Shown: piece by piece, positions 38,044 to 47,303 of the stretch
Position numbering within the stretch: position 1 is the stretch's first letter
Layout of the letters: every line of letters begins with the position of its first letter
DNA from: Deinococcus grandis
GTDB taxonomy: Bacteria; Deinococcota; Deinococci; Deinococcales; Deinococcaceae
Direction: 5' to 3'
DNA: 64,000 nt
Assembly (NCBI RefSeq): GCF_001485435.1
Contig: NZ_BCMS01000001.1
Coordinates: 2,613,501 to 2,677,500, forward strand
Made by a program: the position numbers and the translations under genes
Notes under the pieces: model-generated
What the model saw: the letters and a program-made list of their open reading frames with translations, nothing else
Database searches by the model: none
What the model was told of the DNA's origin: nothing

Positions 38044-40599
38044 ATGCGGGCTCAGACTGTCCTGAAGGGAACCGGGTCGGGGGCGCTGCCGCCGATGCTG
38101 GAGCAGTACGTGCGGATGCGGGACGAGGTGGCGGCGCAGCTGCCGCACGCGCTGCTGCTGTTCCAGGTGGGGGATTTCTACGAGACGTTCGGGGAGGACG
38201 CCGAGCGCACCGCGCGGCTGCTGGGGCTGGCGCTGACGCACAAGAGCAGCCGGGATTTCAGCACGCCCATGGCGGGCATTCCGCTGCGGGCGCTGGACAG
38301 TCACGTGGAGCGCCTGCTGGCGTGCGGGGTGTGCGTGGCGGTGGCGGATCAGGTGGAGGAGCCGGGTTCGGGCCTGATGGACCGCCGCGTGACGCAGCTG
38401 CTCACGCCGGGCACGGTGACCGAGGAGCGGCACCTGGGCGCGGACGAGAACTACCTGGCGGCGGTGGCGACCGGGGACGGGTACGCGCTGGCGCTGCTGG
38501 ACGTCAGTACGGGGGAGTTCCGCTGCGCGGCGTTCCACACCCGCCTCGCCCTGTACGACGAGCTGGGCCGCTGCCGGGCGCGGGAGGTGCTGCTCGCGCC
38601 GGAACTGTCCGGGAACGCCGCGCTGCTGGCGGATTTCCAGGCGCGCTTCCCGGTGATGCTCTCCCCCGCCAGTTTCGAGGAGGCGGACGCGCACGAGGCG
38701 CTGCGGGTCACGCTGGGCGAGGTCCCGGCGAGTCTGTCGTCGGGGGCGCTGCGGCGGGCGTGCGGGGCGGTGCTCGGGTACGCGCGGGTGACGCAGCAGG
38801 GGCGGCTGGACATGGTGCGGCGCGTGGTGCGCTTTGAGCCGGGCGCGCACATGCGCCTGCCGGACGCGGCGGTGCGGGCGCTGGAGCTGTTCCAGGCGCA
38901 GTCCCCGCAGGGCCGCACGCTGACGGACGTGCTGGGGCAGACGCGCACGGCGGGCGGGCGTCGGCGGCTGCGGGCGTGGCTGCGCGCGCCGCTGCTGGAC
39001 GAACTGAGCATCCGCGCGCGGCTGGACGCCGTGGAGGCGTTCACGCGCGCGCCGGACCTGCGCGGCGCGGTGCGGTCCCTGCTGTACCGCGCGCACGATC
39101 TGGAGCGGCTCGCGGCGCGGGTCTCGACCCGGCGGGCCGCGCCGCGCGAGGTGGCGGCCCTGGCCCGCACGCTGGACCTGCTGCCCGAGGCGACCGACCT
39201 GCTGGGCGCGCAGGGCGGGCTGCTGGGCGGCGTACGCGAGCGCCTGTCGGCCCTGCCGGACGTCGTGACCCGCATCCGCGCGGCGCTGGTGGACGAGCCG
39301 CCCATCCGCGTGGGTGACGGCGGCCTGATCCGTGACGGCTTCCACGCCGAGCTGGACGAGCTGCGCGCCGCCGCGATCGGGCACCGCGCGTGGCTGGCGG
39401 ACCTGGAGGTCACCGAGCGGCAGCGCACCGGGATTGGCAGCCTGAAGGTCGGGTACAACAGCGTGTTCGGGTACTACCTGGAGGTCACGGGCGCGCACCT
39501 GGGCAAGGTGCCCGCCGATTACCGGCAGGTGGCGACCCTGAAGGACCGCGCGAGGTTCACCCGCCCGGACCTGCGCGAACGCGAACGGGAGATCGCCCGG
39601 CTGGAGGCCGCCGCGAGCCGCCTGGAGCAGGAGGTCTTCACGGAGCTGCGCGACAGCCTCGCCGCGCACGCCGAGGCGCTGGCGGACGCCGCCGGGGCGC
39701 TGAGCGAACTGGACGTGCTGGCCGCGCTGGCCGACGTGGCCGCCGAGCACGGCTGGATCCGCCCGGTGACCAGTGACGGCCCCCTGCGGCTGGTGCAGGC
39801 GCGGCACCCGGTCGTGGAACGCAGCCTGGGCGGGCGGTTCGTGCCGAACGACGTGCACCTCGACCCCACCCGGCGCGCGGTGCTGCTGACCGGGCCGAAT
39901 ATGGCGGGCAAGAGCACGTACCTGCGTACCGCCGCCCTGTGCGCGCTGCTGCACCAGATCGGCTCGTTCGTCCCCGCCGACCACGCCGAACTCCCCGTGT
40001 ACGACGCCGTGCACACCCGCATCGGCGCCAGTGACGACCTCGCGGGCGGGCGCTCCACGTTCATGGTCGAGATGAGCGAACTCGCCGCGATCCTGCACGG
40101 CGCGACGCACGCCAGCCTCGTGATCCTCGACGAGATCGGGCGCGGCACGAGTACCCTCGACGGCCTCGCCATCGCGCAGGCCGCGCTGGAACACCTGCAC
40201 GCCGCCGGGGCGCACACGCTGTTCGCCACGCACTACTTCGAACTCACCCGACTGGAAAGCGACCTGCCCGGCCTCGTGAACCTCCACGTCGCCGCCGAGG
40301 AAGTGCAGCTTGAGAACGGCGCCGCCGGGAGCGGAGGCCTGACCTTCTACCATCAGGTCGTGCCCGGCGCCGCCCGCCAGAGTTACGGCGTGGAGGTCGC
40401 GCGCCTTGCCGGACTGCCCGCCCAGGTCACCACCCGCGCCGCGCGCCTGCTGACCGCGCTGGGCGCGCAGGGCGCCGACACGCGCCTCACGCGGGAACTC
40501 GCCACGCTGGACCTCGCCCGGCTGACGCCGATGCAGGCCCTCGACCTGCTGCACCGCTGGCAGCGCGAGGTGACAGGAGCAGAGTCCACACCGGGCTGA
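38044..40599 (+). CDS. mutS: DNA mismatch repair protein MutS
   Basis: The 851-residue ATPase recognises mismatches and small loops. The mismatch-binding Phe-x-Glu is in LLFQVGDFYETFGEDA (the FYE motif). The clamp and lever follow, and the ATPase has TGPNMAGKSTYLRT (Walker A), ASDDLAGGRSTFMVEM, ILDEIGRGTSTLDG (Walker B) and FATHYFEL. Length is usual for MutS1. The 3' half is followed after 26 bp by a FAD-linked oxidase, and mutL comes next on the same strand, so the two repair partners flank an oxidase. The N-terminus begins one of the leaderless mRNAs in this window. Confidence 0.97.
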   Translation: MRAQTVLKGTGSGALPPMLEQYVRMRDEVAAQLPHALLLFQVGDFYETFGEDAERTARLLGLALTHKSSRDFSTPMAGIPLRALDSHVERLLACGVCVAVADQVEEPGSGLMDRRVTQLLTPGTVTEERHLGADENYLAAVATGDGYALALLDVSTGEFRCAAFHTRLALYDELGRCRAREVLLAPELSGNAALLADFQARFPVMLSPASFEEADAHEALRVTLGEVPASLSSGALRRACGAVLGYARVTQQGRLDMVRRVVRFEPGAHMRLPDAAVRALELFQAQSPQGRTLTDVLGQTRTAGGRRRLRAWLRAPLLDELSIRARLDAVEAFTRAPDLRGAVRSLLYRAHDLERLAARVSTRRAAPREVAALARTLDLLPEATDLLGAQGGLLGGVRERLSALPDVVTRIRAALVDEPPIRVGDGGLIRDGFHAELDELRAAAIGHRAWLADLEVTERQRTGIGSLKVGYNSVFGYYLEVTGAHLGKVPADYRQVATLKDRARFTRPDLREREREIARLEAAASRLEQEVFTELRDSLAAHAEALADAAGALSELDVLAALADVAAEHGWIRPVTSDGPLRLVQARHPVVERSLGGRFVPNDVHLDPTRRAVLLTGPNMAGKSTYLRTAALCALLHQIGSFVPADHAELPVYDAVHTRIGASDDLAGGRSTFMVEMSELAAILHGATHASLVILDEIGRGTSTLDGLAIAQAALEHLHAAGAHTLFATHYFELTRLESDLPGLVNLHVAAEEVQLENGAAGSGGLTFYHQVVPGAARQSYGVEVARLAGLPAQVTTRAARLLTALGAQGADTRLTRELATLDLARLTPMQALDLLHRWQREVTGAESTPG

Positions 40600-40613
40600 G
40601 GGACACGCAGGCG

Positions 40614-40619
40614 CACAAT
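40614..40619 (+). promoter_or_regulatory. -10-like CACAAT before the FAD-linked oxidase
   Basis: Six nt before the ATG at 40626, inside the 26-bp gap after mutS. It does not fully fit TANNNT, so it may be weak. Confidence 0.35.
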
Positions 40620-40625
40620 GGGCGC

Positions 40626-42014
40626 ATGACAGCAGCGGAGCTGGGTGGGGCGGCGCTGGGGGCGTTCCGGGCGCGGTTCGGGGAGGCGCTGAGCACGGCG
40701 GACGCCGCGCTGGACGCGCATGGGCGGGACGAGAGTGGTCTGGAGGTCGTGCGGGCCGGCGCGGTGCTGTTCGCGCGGACCGAGGCGGACGTGGTGGACG
40801 CGCTGGCGCTGGCGCGGGAGTTCCGGGTGCCGGTGGTGCCGTTCGCGGCGGGCAGCAGCCTGGAAGGGCAGCTGATTCCGCCGCCGGGCGCGCTGAGCCT
40901 GGACCTGAGCGGCATGACGCGCGTGCTGGACGTGCGCCCGGGGGCGTTTCAGGCGACGGTGGAGCCGGGCGTGACGTACCCGCAGCTGAACCGCGCCGTG
41001 CGCGCGCACGGCTTGTTCTTCCCGGTGGATCCGGGGGCGGAGGCGACGCTGGGCGGGATGGCGTCCACGAACGCGAGCGGCACGGCGGCGGTGCGGTACG
41101 GGACGACGCGGGAGAACGTGCTGGCGCTGCGGGTGGCGCTGATGGACGGGCGGGTGCTGTCACTGGGCAGCCGGGCGCGCAAGAGCAGCGCCGGGTACGA
41201 CCTGCGGCACCTGTTCCTGGGCGCGGAGGGCACGCTGGGTGTGATCACGGAGCTGACGGTGCGGTTGTGGCCGCTGCCGACCGCGCGGCTGGCGCTGCGC
41301 TGCGCGTTCCCGGACGTGGGCTCGGCGGCGCGGGCGGCGACGGCGGTGATGGGCGCGGCGGCGCAGCCGGAGCGGCTGGAACTGATGGACGCGCGGGGGT
41401 TGCGGGCCGTGAACCGCCACCTGGGCCTGACTGAGCCGGAGGTGCCGACCCTCTGGATCGAACTGGCGGGCGCCTCGGCGGGCGCGCTGGAGGACGTCCG
41501 GGCGCTGTGCGAGGAACTGTGCCGGGACGCGGGCGCGCTGGACGTGCGGGTCGCCCGGCAGCCCGAGGACCTGGAGGCGCTGTGGCGGGCGCGGCATCAC
41601 GCGTTCTACGCGCTGAAGGCGCTGTACCCCGGCGAGGCGTTCCTCAGCACGGACCTGTGCGTGCCGCTGGACGCCCTGCCGGACATCCTCACCTTCACGG
41701 AAGACGGCCTGCGGGCCGAGGGGCTGGACGCGAGCGTGCTGGGTCACGTGGGGGACGGGAATTTTCACGTGCTGTTCCACGCGCCGCGCGGCTCGGGCGA
41801 CTGGGCGCGAATCGACGCGCTGTACGCGCGGCTGGTCGAGCGGACGCTGGCGCTGGGCGGCACGTGCAGCGGCGAGCACGGCGTGGGCCTGCACAAGCGC
41901 CGGTTCCTGCGCGCCCAGCATGGCGACGCGGTGGAGCTGATGCGCGAGGTCAAGACCCTGCTGGACCCGCTGAACCTGCTGAATCCGGGGAAGGTGCTGC
42001 CCGACCCGGCCTGA
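40626..42014 (+). CDS. FAD-linked oxidase, glycolate oxidase GlcD / D-lactate dehydrogenase family
   Basis: This 462-residue flavoprotein has the VAO-type FAD domain: PVVPFAAGSSLEGQL, FFPVDPGAEATLGGMASTNASG and SSAGYDLRHLFLGAEGTLGVITELTVRLWPLP. The C-terminal cap domain ends with HVGDGNFH and the GEHGVGLHKRRFL motif, both typical of GlcD/D-LDH. It would oxidise a 2-hydroxy acid such as glycolate or D-lactate and reduce a quinone or an electron carrier. glcE and glcF are not next to it, so it is more like the single-subunit D-lactate dehydrogenases. It lies between mutS and mutL, which is an unexpected place. Confidence 0.93.
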   Translation: MTAAELGGAALGAFRARFGEALSTADAALDAHGRDESGLEVVRAGAVLFARTEADVVDALALAREFRVPVVPFAAGSSLEGQLIPPPGALSLDLSGMTRVLDVRPGAFQATVEPGVTYPQLNRAVRAHGLFFPVDPGAEATLGGMASTNASGTAAVRYGTTRENVLALRVALMDGRVLSLGSRARKSSAGYDLRHLFLGAEGTLGVITELTVRLWPLPTARLALRCAFPDVGSAARAATAVMGAAAQPERLELMDARGLRAVNRHLGLTEPEVPTLWIELAGASAGALEDVRALCEELCRDAGALDVRVARQPEDLEALWRARHHAFYALKALYPGEAFLSTDLCVPLDALPDILTFTEDGLRAEGLDASVLGHVGDGNFHVLFHAPRGSGDWARIDALYARLVERTLALGGTCSGEHGVGLHKRRFLRAQHGDAVELMREVKTLLDPLNLLNPGKVLPDPA

Positions 42015-42052
42015 TCGCGACCTGAGGCGGAAAGTGCCGGCCCGTGACCCGC

Positions 42053-42058
42053 TACCCT
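42053..42058 (+). promoter_or_regulatory. -10 element TACCCT for mutL
   Basis: Six nt upstream of the GTG at 42065; this fixes the start codon against an upstream in-frame GTG at 42044. Confidence 0.5.
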
Positions 42059-42064
42059 GACCGG

Positions 42065-43735
42065 GTGACCTCGCCTGACATTCACGTCCTTCCGGCTCAT
42101 GTGGCGCGTCTGATCGCGGCGGGCGAGGTGGTGTCGCGTCCGCTGGACGTGGTGCGGGAACTGGTGGACAACGCGCTGGACGCCGGGGCGACCCGCATTG
42201 AGGTCGAGGTGGACGGCGGGGGGCTGCGGCTGGTGCGGGTGCGGGACAACGGGGGGGGCATCCCGGCGGGGTCGGTGGGGCTGGCGCCGCTGCGGCACGC
42301 GACGAGCAAGCTGTCGCCGCAGGCGCGGTCGGTGGAGGGCGTGACGACGCTGGGCTTCCGGGGCGAGGCGCTGTGGGCGGCGGCGCAGGCCGGGGAGCTG
42401 CATGTGGTGTCGCGTCCGGCGGCGCAGGTGGGGGCGTGCGAGGTGCTCGCGCAGGGTGAGGACGTGCAGGTGGCCCGCGCGTCCGCCCCGGCGGGAACGA
42501 CCGTGACGGTCCGCAACCTGTTCGCGCGGCTGCCGGGGCGGCTGCGGACGCAGGCTCCGGCGGCGTCGGAGGTGCGGGAGGTGACGGCGCTGCTGGGCCG
42601 GTACGTGCTGCACCACCCGGGCCTGCACTGGCGCCTGACGGTGGACGGCGAGGTGCGCCTGACGCACGCGCCCAGCGATCACCGGGGCGCGGTGGCGAGC
42701 GTGTACGGTCCGCTCAGCGCGAACCGCGTGCTGGCCGTGTCGGGCGAGGGGGTGCGCGGGGTGGTGTCCCGCCCGGAGTTGACGCGCGCCCGGCGGGACC
42801 GGATGCATGTCAGCGTGAACGGGCGGCCGGTGCTGGCTCCGCCGGAGCTGGAACGCGCGGTGATCGAGGGCTTCGGCGAGCTGCTCCCGGCGGGCGTGGC
42901 GCCGCTGTGCGTGCTGGACGTGACGGTCGCGCCCGGGGATCACAACCCGAACGTGCATCCGGCGAAGCAGGTGGTGGCGCTGGCGGACCTGCCGGGCGTG
43001 GCGGCGCGGGTGCGGGCGGCGGTGGCGGCGGCGCTCTCCGCACACCCGCTGGCGCGGGCGCTGCCGGCGTTGCGCCCGGCGGCGGAGCCCGCCCCGGCGC
43101 CGGGGCACGCGGCGTTCCCGGCGTTGACGCTGCTGGGCGTGTACCAGGAGCTGTACCTGCTCGCGCAGGGCGAGGGGGACCTGTGGGTGGTGGACGCGCA
43201 CGCCGCGCACGAGCGGGCGCTGTTCGAGCACCTGACCCGCACGCTGGGCGCCGCCCCCCCGGCGGAGCTGCCCGAGCCGGAGCTGCTACACCTGACCCCC
43301 GAGCAGACCGCGCGTCTGCACGAGCGCGGCCCCGAGTTGCAGGGCTGGGGCCTGACGCTGGAGGACTTCGGGGCGGGACTGGCGCGGCTGCGCACGCTGC
43401 CCGCCGCGCTGGCCCCGCTGAACGTGCCCCGGCTCCACGAGCAGATCGTCGAGAGTGCCCTGGGGGACGGTCCGGACCCGCGCCGGGACGTGCTGGCGCG
43501 GCTGGCCTGCGCGCCCGCGCTGAAGGCCGGGATGCTGGACCTGGGGCGGGGTCAGGCGGTGCTGGACGCCCTGGCCGCCTGCGAGCATCCGTGGGCGTGC
43601 CCGCACGGGCGGCCCACCGTGCTGCGCCTGGGCGAGCGGGATCTGGCGCACGCGTTCGGGCGGCGGGGTGCGCGGGACGTGCCGCGCGGGCGGGACGCCG
43701 CCCCGACCGGCGGGCCGGGCGTCAGCGGTTCCTGA
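42065..43735 (+). CDS. mutL: DNA mismatch repair protein MutL
   Basis: The 556-residue GHKL ATPase couples MutS to strand incision. The N-terminal ATPase has LIAAGEVVSRPLDVVRELVDNALDAG, DNGGGI and GFRGEALWAAAQ. The C-terminal domain carries a metal-binding nuclease motif DAHAAHERALFE (the DQHA(x)2E(x)4E consensus with Q replaced by A) and the late CPHGRPT, so latent endonuclease activity is expected, as in organisms without MutH. Pro/Ala-rich linker at about 330-365. The 3' end overlaps the convergent hypothetical gene by 14 bp. Confidence 0.95.
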   Translation: MTSPDIHVLPAHVARLIAAGEVVSRPLDVVRELVDNALDAGATRIEVEVDGGGLRLVRVRDNGGGIPAGSVGLAPLRHATSKLSPQARSVEGVTTLGFRGEALWAAAQAGELHVVSRPAAQVGACEVLAQGEDVQVARASAPAGTTVTVRNLFARLPGRLRTQAPAASEVREVTALLGRYVLHHPGLHWRLTVDGEVRLTHAPSDHRGAVASVYGPLSANRVLAVSGEGVRGVVSRPELTRARRDRMHVSVNGRPVLAPPELERAVIEGFGELLPAGVAPLCVLDVTVAPGDHNPNVHPAKQVVALADLPGVAARVRAAVAAALSAHPLARALPALRPAAEPAPAPGHAAFPALTLLGVYQELYLLAQGEGDLWVVDAHAAHERALFEHLTRTLGAAPPAELPEPELLHLTPEQTARLHERGPELQGWGLTLEDFGAGLARLRTLPAALAPLNVPRLHEQIVESALGDGPDPRRDVLARLACAPALKAGMLDLGRGQAVLDALAACEHPWACPHGRPTVLRLGERDLAHAFGRRGARDVPRGRDAAPTGGPGVSGS

Positions 43736-44345
43736 ACGCGCTGCGCTGACCGCTGAACAGCGTGGGGAAGGTCGCGCGGGCGTCGCGGGTCAGGACCGGC
43801 TGCACCCAGTACGGCAGGTTCACGGTGGCGTTGCGGATGTCGAAGCGGCCGTCGCGGCTCTCGGTGGTCACGCCGGTCCAGCCGGGCCGCAGCGTGAGGT
43901 CGTAGTAGGTGTTCAGGCCCGCGCAGCGTCCCCGCAGGGTGACGGTGCGGTCGCTGTACACCCACTGCCCGCGCTGCGTGGCGACGGTCGGGTGGTCGGC
44001 CTGCACCAGCGTCGCCACCGCGTTCGACGCGGCGCTGAAGAGCAGAAGCGTCTCGGCGGTGTACGTGCGGGCTCCGGCGGGCTGCACGGTCACGCCGTCA
44101 CAGACTTCCAGCGGCTGCACCGGGGGCCTGAACCCGGACGGCACGACCACGTTGAACCGCTCGCCTTTCAGGGGCCCCATGCCGAGCAGCCAGCCGCCCC
44201 CCAGGTTCGTGAGCAGCACGGTCAGCGGGCCGCTGCCGAGCGGCCGGGCCTGCGCGGGGTTCCGCAGCTGCCCGCCCAGGCTGAATGAGGCGGCGGGGGC
44301 CAGGGTGACGGTGCCGAGCAGGAGGGTCATCAGGACGCGCTTCAC
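43722..44345 (-). CDS. Hypothetical exported protein (207 aa)
   Basis: A signal peptide is clear (MKRVLMTLLLGTVTLAPAASFS), cleaved near residue 20, so the mature product is periplasmic or outer-layer. The rest is beta-rich with no known domain; two Cys (EVCDGVTV and LRGRCAGL) could pair. It begins with GTG and ends within mutL (convergent, 14-bp overlap). Nothing in the neighbourhood suggests a partner. Confidence 0.8.
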   Translation of the reverse strand: MKRVLMTLLLGTVTLAPAASFSLGGQLRNPAQARPLGSGPLTVLLTNLGGGWLLGMGPLKGERFNVVVPSGFRPPVQPLEVCDGVTVQPAGARTYTAETLLLFSAASNAVATLVQADHPTVATQRGQWVYSDRTVTLRGRCAGLNTYYDLTLRPGWTGVTTESRDGRFDIRNATVNLPYWVQPVLTRDARATFPTLFSGQRSAFRNR

Positions 44346-44421
44346 GCGCCGCAGGCTGCCGCCCGCACGTCAATGCCGTGTCGGCCCGCGTGAAGTTCAT
44401 CACGCGGCGCGGGCCGCTGAT

Positions 44422-44781
44422 CTAGAAGTGCGTGCGGAACGTCCCGCCACGCGGGCTGGCGCGGCGGCGTTCGGTCGCGGGACGCTCTGCGGGGCGGGCC
44501 GCGCCGCGCCGCGTGAGGTCCAGGTGCACAAGTCGCAGCAGTTCCCAGCGTTTCAGGCCGGGTTTCTGGCGCTGCTTGCCGAGCACGTGACGTTCCAGCG
44601 CGGCGCGGTTACCGTTCAGGGCCGCCAGGACGCGCGCTTCCCAGTACACGTCCTGGGCGCTGTCGCGGCGGCCCGGACCGCGCGGAATCCGCTCGTAGCG
44701 TTCACCGCCGCCCAGCACGCGGCGCAGCAGGAGGGCGGCGGCCGCCAGGCCAGCGACCAGCAGCAGCGTTGTCAGGATCAT
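44422..44781 (-). CDS. Hypothetical membrane-anchored protein (119 aa)
   Basis: A single N-terminal helix (ILTTLLLVAGLAAAALLLRRVL) is followed by a charged cytoplasmic domain with YWEARVLAALNGNRAALERHVLGKQRQKPGLKRWELLRLVHLDL and a basic tail. I know no family for it. The ATG at 44781 lies 6 nt after TACAGT, which rejects a longer frame starting at 44829. Confidence 0.75.
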   Translation of the reverse strand: MILTTLLLVAGLAAAALLLRRVLGGGERYERIPRGPGRRDSAQDVYWEARVLAALNGNRAALERHVLGKQRQKPGLKRWELLRLVHLDLTRRGAARPAERPATERRRASPRGGTFRTHF

Positions 44782-44787
44782 GTCCGT

Positions 44788-44793
44788 ACTGTA
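44788..44793 (-). promoter_or_regulatory. -10 element TACAGT for the 119-residue membrane protein
   Basis: Spaced 6 nt from the ATG. Confidence 0.55.
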
Positions 44794-44859
44794 CCGGGCG
44801 CAGGCCGGTTCCGTGACGAAGTTTGTCACGTCGTCAGCTGCAGGTCAGACAGGTGTGTC

Positions 44860-44994
44860 ATACGGACTCCGGTTGAAAGGCTTGCAAAACCTTTCAACCC
44901 GAGCGGATGCGAGAAGGAGCAAAGCGGGTTCCGGACGTGGAGCTGGCAATCCGGTGAAGTTCCGGATTGTCAGCGAAACAAACGGAATCCGTAT
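44860..44994 (-). repeat. ~135-bp covarying repeat, copy 4
   Basis: It lies inverted relative to copies 1-3. Hairpin 1 is AATCCGG/CCGGATT as in copy 1; hairpin 2 is GGTTGAAAGG/CCTTTCAACC. It is in the 299-bp gap between the membrane protein and mltG. Confidence 0.92.
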
Positions 44995-45080
44995 CACACC
45001 TGCGGCCCGGGCGCCTCACAGCAGCAGTCAGAGGCCGCGGGAACTCTCCTCACGGCCTCCGGGTGTGGGGTGCGCGCCGG

Positions 45081-46096
<1,016 letters not shown>

Positions 46097-46100
<4 letters not shown>

Positions 46101-47056
46101 GCGGCCCCCGCGCCGTGCGTGGCGACGCGGGCCAGGAGGTCCTCGTCGGTGGGGGGGCGCGCCCCGAAGCGCGACACGACCCAGCCGCCGACCTGCACGG
46201 CCAGCTGCGCGGCCCGCACGGCGTCCCCGTGGGCCAGCCAGCCGGTCAGGAACGCGCCGCCGAAGGCGTCCCCGGCGCCCGTGGCGTCCACGGCGCGGTC
46301 GTTCGTGGCGGGCACCTGCACGCGGGCCTGCGCGGGACCCTCGATCAGCACGCCGTCCTCGTCGAGTTTCATGACGATCAGCGCGTCCGGGAAGCGGGTG
46401 CGGAACCAGTCCATGGCGTCGGCTCGGTCGCCGCGGCCGCTCATGGCGCGGGCCTCGTCGTCGTTGGGGAACAGCACGTCCACCGGCAGGCGGTCCAGGA
46501 TGCGCAGGAACACCTCGCGGCCCATGCTCTGGATCATCTGGAAGCTGCCCGGGTCGAGGCTCAGGGTGGCGCCGCCCGCGCGGGCCAGTTGCGCGGCGTG
46601 CAGCGCGGCCGAGCGGGGCGGGTCGCGGAACAGGCTCCAGGCGGTCAGGTGCAGGTGCCCGCAGCGGCGCAGGGTCTCGGCGGGCAGTTCGTGGGGCAGG
46701 AGTTCCCAGTCGGCGCCCTGCCCGGTCAGCATGGCGCGCTGCCCGCGGCGGTCGATCAGGCCCAGGATCACGCCGGTGGGGTGCTCGGCGCTCTCGATGA
46801 CGTCGGCGCTGACCCCCTCGGCCTGGAGTTCCGCGGTGGCCAGTTCCCCGAAGCGGTCCTGGCCGATCTTCCCGACGAAATGCACGGCGCGCGTGGCACC
46901 GGCGCGGCGGGCCCACACGGCGAGGTTCGCGGCGCTTCCGCCGCCTGACAGTTCAATCCTGCCGGTGCTGTCCCCTCCGGGCAGCAGCAGCGTGTCCGGC
47001 TTCGCCAGCACGTCCCAGGTCAGGTCCCCCAGCGAAACCAGCGGTCGTTCAGTCAT
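46097..47056 (-). CDS. PfkB-family carbohydrate kinase
   Basis: This 319-residue ribokinase-like enzyme phosphorylates a sugar or nucleoside. The N-terminal GGSAANLAVWARRAG (substrate-binding glycines), LFPNDDEARAMSG, and the C-terminal anion hole and catalytic Asp in DATGAGDAFGGAFLTGW are characteristic. The substrate cannot be told from sequence. The ATG at 47056 is preceded by a TATGCT hexamer at 11 nt. A far longer frame extends upstream on the same strand across the divergent kinase gene but has no similarity. Confidence 0.92.
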
Positions 47057-47113
47057 GTCCGTGGGGCAGCATACCGCGCGCCGGACTGCTTGAGCGTCCC
47101 GGCGGGAACTCGC

Positions 47114-47119
47114 TAACAT
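47114..47119 (+). promoter_or_regulatory. -10 element TAACAT for the sensor kinase unit
   Basis: It lies 7 nt before a GTG at 47127, which opens a 58-codon frame, and 180 nt before the sensor kinase GTG. Confidence 0.45.
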
Positions 47120-47126
47120 GCGCGGC

Positions 47127-47303
47127 GTGTTCCCCCCACACGTCCGCACGCTGCCGGGCGCTGCCCGTCCGGGTGGCCGGGCCGGCGGACGCCGCCTTCC
47201 TCCCGGCGTCCCCGCCTCTGCCCTCTGCCTTCTCTCGGCGCGTTGTGCGCGCCGCGCGCGCCCGGGCCGGGGGGCGGGCGTGGGCGGGCCGCGGGGCACG
47301 TGA
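47127..47303 (+). CDS. Leaderless 58-codon ORF overlapping the sensor kinase start
   Basis: It starts with GTG 7 nt after TAACAT. The product is Pro/Arg/Gly-rich with three Cys and looks non-globular. The TGA stop overlaps the kinase GTG (string GTGA). This is the same arrangement as the 27-codon ORF before the helicase. It may serve only to carry ribosomes to the kinase start, or may be untranslated leader. Confidence 0.3.
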   Translation: MFPPHVRTLPGAARPGGRAGGRRLPPGVPASALCLLSARCARRARPGRGAGVGGPRGT

